DNA from: Platerodrilus igneus
Taxonomy: Eukaryota > Arthropoda > Insecta > Coleoptera > Lycidae
Assembly (NCBI GenBank): GCA_036346225.1
Contig: JARFIW010000961.1
Coordinates: forward strand, 1,753,501 to 1,817,500
Direction of reading: 5' to 3'
Length of the DNA: 64,000 nucleotides
Below are positions 56,591-64,000 of this stretch, piece after piece. Every line of letters starts with the position of its first letter. The stretch's first letter is position 1. The notes under the pieces were generated by a model. It did not search any database. It was given only the letters and a program-made list of their open reading frames with translations, and was not told where the DNA came from. The position numbers and the translations under genes were made by a program.

Positions 56591-56759
56591 GTTGCGAGAT
56601 TTAATGCAAATAAAATAAAGAAGCACGAACTAAATTATGGAAAACGAAGTGTTCAACTAAACAGAGCACTGATAGACGAATAAGGACAACAAAGTGTGTT
56701 GATCCATAACCCGAACAATCTGTAACAGGTCAGATCTAATTAGTTTTAAGATTTTTTTT

Positions 56760-57242
56760 CTATTTAAATTTCAACACTGAATTTATTCATTTTATATAAA
56801 CTTGTGATAAAGTCAACAACAAACATTGCATACGTTAAACTTACGTAATATACAATTTTTTTTTTATTTCTTTGGTGGAAAGAGGTAGTTTTTGGTGACT
56901 TTACATTGATTTCAAAGCATATAAATTTTGGGGGTAAATGATACATATTATATTGATTGATTGAGGAGTGGATTTTGATACTTTTCAAAAATTGTAAATA
57001 ATATTTCTTTTCATTATATGAAATTAATTGACTTCGTTTTATAAAATTCAAACAAATAGATAATCAAAAAGGGGTGGAGAAGAGAAGAATTGATCATTGT
57101 AACGTTGTGCACTCTGTGTAGATTAAATAGGGCTAGCCGTGGCATAATAATAAAATTAGTAAAATGTAAATTTGGTTTGAGAAAACAGAGGGGTTGAGTT
57201 ATAGAAAACGTCATAACACCGAGAACGGCGTTATCATATCAA

Positions 57243-57245
<3 letters not shown>
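56760..57245 (-). repeat. Repeat E, copy 2
   Basis: Reverse complement of 42794-43138, ending at (TA)n with the complement of 'ttgatatgataacgccg', and extending further at the other side. Minus-strand ORFs 57014-57214 and 56764-57051 together cover the ORF of copy 1 ('MPRLALFNLH', 'KRSQLISYNEKKYYLQFLK') but are frameshifted relative to each other. Confidence 0.6.

Positions 57246-57288
<43 letters not shown>
57246..57288. repeat. (TA)n microsatellite
   Basis: About 20 AT units between repeat E and the SINE palindrome. Confidence 0.97.
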
Positions 57289-57292
<4 letters not shown>

Positions 57293-57525
57293 GTTATTAA
57301 GATGAAATGAAAACCCAACTTTGTATTTAAAGTTGAATTACCATTTCAAATCGAACTAGTAATTGAAAACCACTAGCCGTTCTTTTAGTGGTTTTCAATT
57401 ACTAGTTCGATTTGAAATGGCAATTCAATTTTAAATACAAAGTTGGGTTTTCATTTCATCTTAATAACTATTAATATATATTGAGCATTCATTTGCATTC
57501 CAAATGTGGATTATTCTTCTCTATT
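57289..57525. repeat. SINE-body palindrome
   Basis: Left arm 57289-57380 is the reverse complement of right arm 57381-57475, both being the SINE body 'ttttcaattactagttcg..tttcatcttaata'. The right copy continues with the SINE 3' part 'gcattcatttgcattcca'. Neither has a tRNA head. Confidence 0.75.
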
Positions 57526-57708
57526 AATAATAATATAATTACATGCTTGTATTATTCCGAACGTTGCAAAAATGGGATGATCAAGTTATTAGTACATGAA
57601 TTATGTATATAACTAGATTCAATTTCTTTAAATGCAAGACGTAATTGAAAAATCGTTAACAAGAGCAAAGCTTCAGTAGTATTAAGTATAACATCATCTA
57701 AACAATTA
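57526..57708. other. Short spacer before the SINE, no feature
   Basis: No ORF, no repeat recognised. Confidence 0.4.
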
Positions 57709-57781
57709 GGCTAGATAGCTCAATTGGTTAGAGCACTGATCCGGAGAATCAGAGGTTGCAGGTTCAAGTCCTGCTGTAACC
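57709..57781 (+). tRNA. tRNA-like SINE head (pol III promoter)
   Basis: 73 nt folding as a cloverleaf: acceptor ggctaga/tgtaacc (two mismatches), D arm gctc-aattggtta-gagc, anticodon arm ctgat-ccggaga-atcag, 5-nt variable loop, T arm gcagg-ttcaagt-cctgc. Box A TAGCTCAATTGG and box B GGTTCAAGTCC are good. The loop has C at position 33 instead of U and would read GGA, which with this short variable arm fits no standard tRNA. It is SINE-associated rather than a functional gene. Confidence 0.6.
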
Positions 57782-57924
57782 GTTCTTTTAGTGGTTTTCA
57801 ATTACTAGTTCGATTTGAAATGGTAATTCAACTTTAAATACAAAGTTGGGTTTTCATTTCATCTTAATAACTATTAATATATATTAAGCATTCATTTGCA
57901 TTCCAAATGTAGATTATTCTTCTC

Positions 57925-57928
<4 letters not shown>
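57709..57928 (+). mobile_element. tRNA-headed SINE, complete copy
   Basis: A tRNA-like head (57709-57781) is followed by the body 'ttttcaattactagttcg', 'aaagttgggttttcattt' and the 3' part 'gcattcatttgcattcca', ending at (TA)n. It is about 220 bp. The body motif CAATTACTAGYTCGATTTG is shared with the SINEs at 4.0-5.0 kb, although the heads differ. Confidence 0.75.

Positions 57929-57956
<28 letters not shown>
57929..57956. repeat. (TA)n microsatellite
   Basis: About 14 AT units at the SINE 3' end and the start of an LTR C copy. Confidence 0.97.
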
Positions 57957-57962
<6 letters not shown>

Positions 57963-58875
57963 GGATTTAAAGGGTAAATAGGTGTAGACAATAAAATTTT
58001 AGCAACCGTGTATATAGAAATAGGAGCATATTATTTACGCGCCAATATAAGTAATTTATATAATGAAAACGGACCGGTATTAAGATATTTTTATATTTAT
58101 ATTTAAATGTTAAAATTATATAAGGGACAAAAGTTTTAGAGTACATAAATAACTCAAGGATACGCATAAGTAATTATAACAACTCTTAATCAAACGCATG
58201 GAAGCAAGAAGGGAGCTTGCTTGCATAGAAGATCAATAAATTTAAACGCAAATGTTTGCATTTCAAAAGTCAACGTTCGGTTATACAAATACTACAAAAC
58301 GAAGAAACCGAGAATTGTTATTTCAAACGGTCGGTTGTTTCAAGAAACACCTGTTGTTATATGTCAGGTTCAGAGAATATTAAAACGAACGTTAGCACAC
58401 AATTCCATGGAAATTGTTTTCAACGGCCAGTTTGAATAAGCTGTTACAATAACCAATACCTTAAGGGGTGAGTGGAATAAACGATCGAAAATATAAAACA
58501 AACAGAGGAAAGTATAAATGAAGTGTTGGAAAGAAGTTACGTAAGATATACACGTGCAAAGGCAAAGGCCAAATACAATATCGATTTTCTGTAACCTAAG
58601 AGGGGTTCTAAAGGGAACAACAGATATGCGTAGAACGAGGATATATAGCTGAGAGGTGGCGCGTCTGAACAGGAGAAAGTTCTATCATTGGTTGAGAGCC
58701 AACAGTTTTTGAGAAGTACGGTAAGGTAGGAAACGAAATCCTATGTAAACAGCACGACGAACGAGAGAAATTTTTCAGAAATAATAGTCAGTTACGTCCC
58801 CCGAGACCACGGCAATCTTATGACGGCCTAACGCTGGGGCTCGATGTTAAAAAGTTTAATCCCCGGTTCCATGGT
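57957..58875 (+). mobile_element. Family-C LTR, 5' half, plus orientation
   Basis: Starts TTGTTGTGGATTTAAAGGG, the sense 5' terminus of family C, and follows the complement of 51960-52881. It ends near 58875 at (TA)n, so the 3' half of the LTR is missing. The TATA region corresponds to 58641-58651 ('gatatatagc'). Confidence 0.6.
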
Positions 58876-58892
58876 AATATATATATATATAT
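58876..58892. repeat. Short (TA)n
   Basis: Eight AT units between the partial LTR C and the 3' LTR of the next gypsy copy. Confidence 0.9.
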
Positions 58893-61073
58893 TGCTGTGA
58901 AACCTCTTGAATTACCTGGTCTGTTGACTTTCTTCTGTTAATCGCCTCGGCTGCTCCCCTATATAACTTTCATCCTCATACATAAAAAAAACAAACACAT
59001 TCCTACCACAAACATCAACGTCAACTCTATTTACATCAATATTCACAATACATTAAAATTTCAAGATTAAAATTCAGCATAAATTTCAGTTTTAAAAAGA
59101 ATTTCAAGATTAATTTTATTATCATTTTAACGTGCATTCAGAATTAAAGTCCTTGTAGGATGCCTACTAATTACTATAACAATATATGCAGAGTAAAAAG
59201 GGAGCATCTACCACCCCTTTACGTTAATTAACCAGGTTTGTCTAATTGAGCTCAAAGACATACCTAAAATTTCATCATAATCCAGAACATCAATACTAAA
59301 TACCCCTTTCTACTTAAACAAGCAAATTTCATCTTAACATTAAAATTTTATGGTTAGTACAATTTCACTAATGTCCATTTAAAGTAAATCAATTATAAAG
59401 TAATTCAACACACACAAAAATGTCAAACAAAATAGTATAATAAAGTTATTCAACACACACCAAAATGTCAAACAAAATAGTATAATTTACCTGAAGGTTA
59501 CTGTCTTCGTAGCTTCTATGTACATCGTCCCTTTAGTTAATCACACCATTCTAACAGGATTATATTTACGGCTTCTAATTCTCAACGCTTTTAAAATTTT
59601 CTCCATCACCATTTATTTAAAGTTGTTTTTGGGCTTTTTCGGAACTCATCTGTGTATATCTGACCCTTGTTTCGTGGATCCAGACACGTATTTGAACCAT
59701 TTAATTATTAACACCCCCGAAAAATAGCAGAGAAATTCATGCGTCTTTCACCAATATACGCCAAAACTGCCTACTTTTGTGTATACATTTGTCGTTGTAA
59801 ATTTTGCTAATTGGTACAGTGATACTAAATTTTATTACCTTGTATCTAAGTGCACTGAAGTACATTCATGTTAGCACGTAAATAACAAACTATTTTGAAT
59901 CACTAAAATATACGAGCAAACTTTAAATTATTTTATCAAACTAAAATGCACTGTTTAACATCTTCAATCAAGTCGCGGATGTAAGAGCTTTTAACGCATC
60001 GAATAGTCAAAAGTCTAAGAGACCGAAATTCATATTACCACCGGTATATATAGCGAATAGCCGGCACGTCGCTTTTGTCCTCAAAACAGACAATTCTTAA
60101 GTATTTCTCATGCTATGTTCCCAGTCCGTCGCTCGCGCGTCGGTTTTTACGAATTTTTCACTCGCCCCATTTAAAAATCAGAAATTCTCACACGGCACGC
60201 AAACATGTCCGAGAAAAACTAATTAATTTTGTACAGAAATTGTTGTTTCTACCTCTGATATTTGCATCCTGTTTTCAACCAATTGTGACCCTCGTGACGT
60301 TGCTTAAATCACGCCTTTTACTATATGTGTCTTTGCTTGACGCATTTTCTCTTTCCTTTTCTAACCTGTTCGTATTGGTGCAAATTGATATTCTTTATTA
60401 TCGATTATATTTTAGTCCATGTGGACTATCTGGGTTTAATAACCCCGTATCGCACCTTCTCGTGAATATTAAGCCCTGGCTTCTCCAAGATTCTCTGAAA
60501 CCATTTGTTATCTACACAATTTTCGCCGTACGTGATATTTAAACTACGCAGGTGTTCAAAATAATATTAATTCTCAGAGCTTTTTAAATAAGCCCTGTTT
60601 TGTATTTCGTGCTAAAGCATCTGACCGTTTCCAATATCCTTTAGAATCGACATGTTTATCTAAACAAATTAAACTGAAATTGCCTTTTAAAATACGCAGG
60701 TGTGTTCAAACATCCTACTTCTAACTAACACTTCTAGGATTTGCATTTTAGTGGGTTTTTACAAGTTTCTATAGATATTATCTGTAAGTTTTGTTCAATA
60801 CCGGTTACTTGAAATAGGGTTAATTAATATAAATTTTGCACGTAATTTCCATTTGTTTAGGAATAATTACATTACACGCAGAGCTTTTTAATACTGTTTC
60901 TTTTGATATAAAGCGTCTTGTACATGGTTTAAATTTCTTATTTTTACTGAGACGACCGAATTTATTTATGCTTCATGGTTTTAATAAAGCGTATTATTTA
61001 ATAACATTCCTTATACACGGTGATTAAAATTATTTGATGTGATTATTTAATTTTCTACCCTGGTCTAAATATG
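58893..61073 (-). repeat. 3' LTR of the second family-A gypsy element
   Basis: Minus orientation. Its end is 'ttgctgtgaaacctc' at (TA)n and its start is '..aaatatgagta' next to the complement of the polypurine tract. It lacks the distal LTR-end/PBS units seen in the plus copy, having a shorter 3' terminus. Donor-like site at 59487-59493. The 5' LTR lies beyond the window. Confidence 0.8.
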
Positions 61074-61086
61074 AGTATTTTCCTCC
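61074..61086 (-). promoter_or_regulatory. Polypurine tract (complement)
   Basis: 'ttttcctcctattt' complements AAATAGGAGGAAAA just before the LTR start, matching 28228-28240. Confidence 0.6.
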
Positions 61087-61676
61087 TATTTGAATACAAA
61101 TAATCCCACTTATTTGAATGCAAATATATAAAGCATTTAGACAAAAAAAAATTACAAAAAAAAATTGCCTATCTCTCTCTACCCTTATCTATCTAACTTA
61201 CCTACTTTGTCTCCAATCAAAAAAAAATATTTACACCTACCTATATCCCTATCCTATTCCTAACTCTCACCTAATTCTATAAACTGAAATTATCCCTAAC
61301 TTCATCCTACTTATCCATCTAATCCTATATACATCCTATATACCTATCCTATTCCTAACTTTTAACTAATCTTCACTATACTTTACTTCCCCCTACCTAA
61401 TCCTATATGCCTATCCTACTCTTACTCTATTCCTAACTCTCCACTAATCTTCTATGAAATATCTACACTTAACCTATCTTATTTTCTTCCTACATTTACT
61501 CTTTATTCTCATCCTAAACCTATTCCTAATTATCTCCCATATTTATCCTATACCTAGCTTTATTTTCTATAAACACTTACTTCTACTCTTCTATCTACAC
61601 CTCTTCTATCCCTACCTTATTTCTATTCCTCTATCTATTCTAAAATTCACCTATCTCTATCCTTTGTTCATCAAGT
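61087..61676 (-). repeat. Purine-rich 3' internal region (complement)
   Basis: C/T-only-like stretch ('cctatcctattcctaact' units) mirroring 27614-28227. Confidence 0.75.
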
Positions 61677-62700
61677 TTATTTAAATCTAACTCTCTTCTT
61701 GACCCTCCAAGTCTTTCTTCTAACTATCCTAATACTCTTCATCCCTATTTCTCCCCCTTCTATATCTATACTTAACATCCCTGTTCTCTCACATACAATA
61801 AACTTATCATCCCTATTATCCTTACTTTTAAATATTACTTCTTCTTCAGTCCCTACACTTGTCTGTTTCTCATTTATCATTGTTTCCTTTTCTGCCGACA
61901 AACCAAACGATACTACTTTACAATTATCGATTTTTCCCTCTATGGAAAATCCTATGTACCTTCTAGAATTCTTATGTAATGGAATCCGCCAGAATGAATC
62001 CCTTAAATCTACTTGATTAAAAACAAACTTGCCATCTTTACTTAATTTCGCCTTCACCTGCTCCTGATATGCTGCTTCTACCCCCACTACTTCTGCATGT
62101 TTTTGTATTAAAGCTTGAACCTCTACTTTCCTTTCCTCTGGACATCTTATTGTGTTGATCTGTTTAACTTCATCATCTTCTACCTCTACTACATTAATAC
62201 TAAACCCCGTGTCATCCTCTGTGACTTCATAACTGCCCTTCCATGGCACTACCCTATCTTTAATCCTTATTACCTTCCTTTCCATATCTATCAAAACCCT
62301 AACTTCATCATACAGTCAACACCTAAAATGCTCTGAAACTTCAGTCCAGGTACAATTACAAACTCCTGTTCACAGCTTAAATCTCCTATATCTATCCTAA
62401 GCACCACAACACTATTTACTACAGCAAACTTCTTTTTATTTGGAGCTACTAAATGGCTACGCTTTATAGGCATAATTCTATCACAAACCTTATCCCTAAT
62501 TTTGCTGACGAATTCCTCCGATATTAAACTCGCCTCTGCCCCTGTATCAAGTAATACTTCTACATTATTCTCAAAATTTCTAAATTAATAATTGGCAAAC
62601 ATAATTTTTCCTCAGTTTCTGGCTCTACTTCCTCCTCAATTTTGAAAAATTCACGTGGATGTTCATATACATTTACACTGAAATCTAGTGGTCTGTCGCG
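61677..62700 (-). pseudogene. Pol remnant of family-A gypsy: protease, truncated RT
   Basis: From right to left: an aspartic protease with the active site LLDTGAEASLI (near 62535-62565) and 'LKFQSILGVDCMMKLGF' (62291-62340), then a linker. In 61677-62294 an RT piece reads 'FNQVDLRDSFWRIPLHKNS' and 'RRYIGFSIEGK', motif A and its sequel. The frame then passes 'VVSFGLSAEKE' into the same tail ('TWRVKKRVRFK') as the plus-strand copy. RT fingers, RT after motif B, RNase H and integrase are deleted, so the element is non-autonomous. Confidence 0.8.
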
Positions 62701-62702
62701 TT

Positions 62703-63998
62703 CTAAAAATCCTGTCCAGGTCTGTTTTCCCTACTCGGTCCTGGTCTAGCCGTCACCTCAGCGTACGTCCTAGGCGTTTCCACTCGTTCCGTGTCTGTAT
62801 TAGCAGTCCCGCTCATGTCTAGTGAACTATTCATTCTGGTAGGTCCCGGTCTCGGTGCAGGTCCCCTTCCTAAACTATTACTCCTAACGTATGGTCGTCT
62901 CTGTTCCCAATTCTGTCGCTGGTATCCGTAATTATTCCCCCTTCTAGCATAGTTGTCCCGTCTATTGTCAAACCTAACTGTGTTGATCTGTCTTTCCCGA
63001 GGTCGTCCACTACTTACGTCGTCGTACCTATGCAGGTATTCCAAAAACATTTCTCTGTCCACTATGTTCTGTAGTGCTACGTGCTGTCTTATGTCTACCT
63101 CGAAGTGTCGTGATAAATACTTAATAATTTGTCGGTCCGTCAGTGGTAGGTTCAGTTGCTTTGCTATGCTATACTTGCGTATAGCATATTGCTCCTACTT
63201 CCTGAAAATTCTCCTTAAATTTCCTGTGATTAAGTCGTCTCGTACCTGATCTTGTCTGTGGTCACTCCAGTAGTGCTTTAGAAATTTGTTTTCAAAGTCC
63301 TGATACGTGTCTATGTCCTGTCCTACTAAATTGTACCACGCTTCCGCATTGTCTTTAATAAAGCCTTTATCGTATTTAGTTTAGTCTGTTCGTCAAATAA
63401 ATTTCCCACTAGATTTCTTACGCTATTAATAAAAATTTGTGGATTTACCCTGTTATCGCCATAGAACTTCATGTGTTGGTCCAATGATACTCCACCTGTA
63501 GAAAATCTGGGACCATCCCCGTTAAATTTGACATGTTGTATTTGATACTACTAACTTCGCGTTCTACCCTGCCTAACTGATCCCTACATGAGTCCGTCAC
63601 TTCAGTCATTTTACATTAATCTCTTCTTCACAGAACATGCGTACTTCGGACTTTAAATGTCCCATTTCCTGTCGAAGACCTGTAATATCACGCTCATTTT
63701 TTCAACCCTATTTTCAACTTCCCCATCTTTACGGTAAGACTATTTTAAATTCTGAAACTTCTTTATTCGTCTTATCTATTTTCTCACTTAGGGTTTCCTT
63801 AACTCCTGTTAATGTCTCATTCATTCGGTCAAATTTTCGATTTGAGTCCTCTCTCGCTCTATTCGATTCTTCCCTAGCTAATCGCATTTCCTCTAACATT
63901 CTCATCATTAACTCATTTCCTGTTTCTCCTGATTCCGTCCTCGACTGATCTCTACTGCCTCCAGCTTCTTCCATTTTCGAAATTTTCTCACACAATGC
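62703..63998 (-). pseudogene. Gag of family-A gypsy, broken
   Basis: The N-terminus (63729-63995) reads 'KMEEAGGSRDQSRTESGE' and a coiled coil with SNRA/SNRKFDRM repeats; the translation may start upstream of the window edge. The middle (63060-63730) has traces in several frames ('VNPQIFIN', 'VRNLVGNLF'). The C-terminus (62703-63062) is an Arg/Gly/Asn-rich nucleocapsid-like region ('RRDNYARRGNNYGYQRQNW') with no zinc knuckle. That basic region binds RNA in comparable gypsy Gag proteins. Frameshifts near 63060 and 63400 break it. Confidence 0.7.
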
Positions 63999-64000
63999 AC

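Noticed and set aside
57709..57781. Functional tRNA gene
   Set aside because: Two acceptor mismatches, C33, and an anticodon inconsistent with the arm type, plus continuation into a SINE body.
60075..60542. 155-codon plus ORF
   Set aside because: Antisense to the family-A LTR; the corresponding place in the other LTR copies is split by stops (for example 3212-3409).

Overview
The window is eukaryotic, AT-rich, non-coding with respect to host genes, and almost entirely built of decayed transposable elements. The mixture points to an insect (arthropod) genome: two R1-clade non-LTR retrotransposons with the 'GAF(D/N)xxWWP' reverse-transcriptase signature, a Penelope-like element with a GIY-YIG endonuclease, a Tc1/mariner-type element with a DUF4817-like transposase N-terminus, Ty3/gypsy elements, tRNA-derived SINEs, and scattered pieces of protein families that I know only as dispersed uncharacterised insect ORFs. 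The species cannot be told from the sequence. I found no intact host gene, rRNA, CRISPR array or functional tRNA. The only clean ORF of an unrecognised family is 166 codons long (49913-50413, minus).

Layout. 1-8.9 kb: long (about 1.8-2.2 kb) solo-LTR-like repeats of families B, A, C and D, each bounded by (TA)n microsatellites, plus a large inverted repeat carrying tRNA-headed SINEs at 4.0-5.0 kb. 8.9-20.2 kb: two consecutive R1-clade elements in the + direction. 20.9-22.9 kb: a foldback-type inverted repeat. 23.1-25.3 kb: a palindromic Penelope-like element with hammerhead-like motifs. 25.4-30.4 kb: an internally deleted Ty3/gypsy element with two family-A LTRs. 30.4-32.6 kb: a C-type LTR. 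33.5-35.3 kb: a decayed insect repeat ORF. 36.4-38.9 kb: a Ty3/gypsy fragment related to K02A2.6/Mag (minus). 39.1-42.8 kb: LTR-like F and a solo LTR of family C. 43.2-45.5 kb: a Tc1/mariner-type element with long terminal inverted repeats. 45.6-50.4 kb: remnants of a DNA-polymerase-B-bearing (Polinton/adinto-like) sequence mixed with duplicated spacers and a second hammerhead-like palindrome. 50.8-54.8 kb: tandem/inverted repeats, then C and B LTRs. 54.9-57.2 kb: a CR1/Jockey-like fragment and repeat E. 57.3-58.9 kb: a SINE palindrome, a tRNA-headed SINE and a partial C LTR. 58.9-64.0 kb: 3' part of a second copy of the family-A gypsy element in minus orientation, running off the right end.

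Two themes tie the window together. First, nearly every element boundary falls on a (TA)n tract, and the adjoining sequence is usually TTGYTGTG-like, which suggests LTR retrotransposons that insert into, or seed, TA microsatellites. Second, the 3' ends of several unrelated-looking LTR families carry two to four tandem copies of an 'LTR end plus primer-binding-site' unit (CACAGCA followed by TGGYGCCCAA..CGTGRGGC-like sequence), as if the LTR/PBS boundary had repeatedly moved outward. Element ends are given to within tens of bases where they rest on comparison of copies inside the window.
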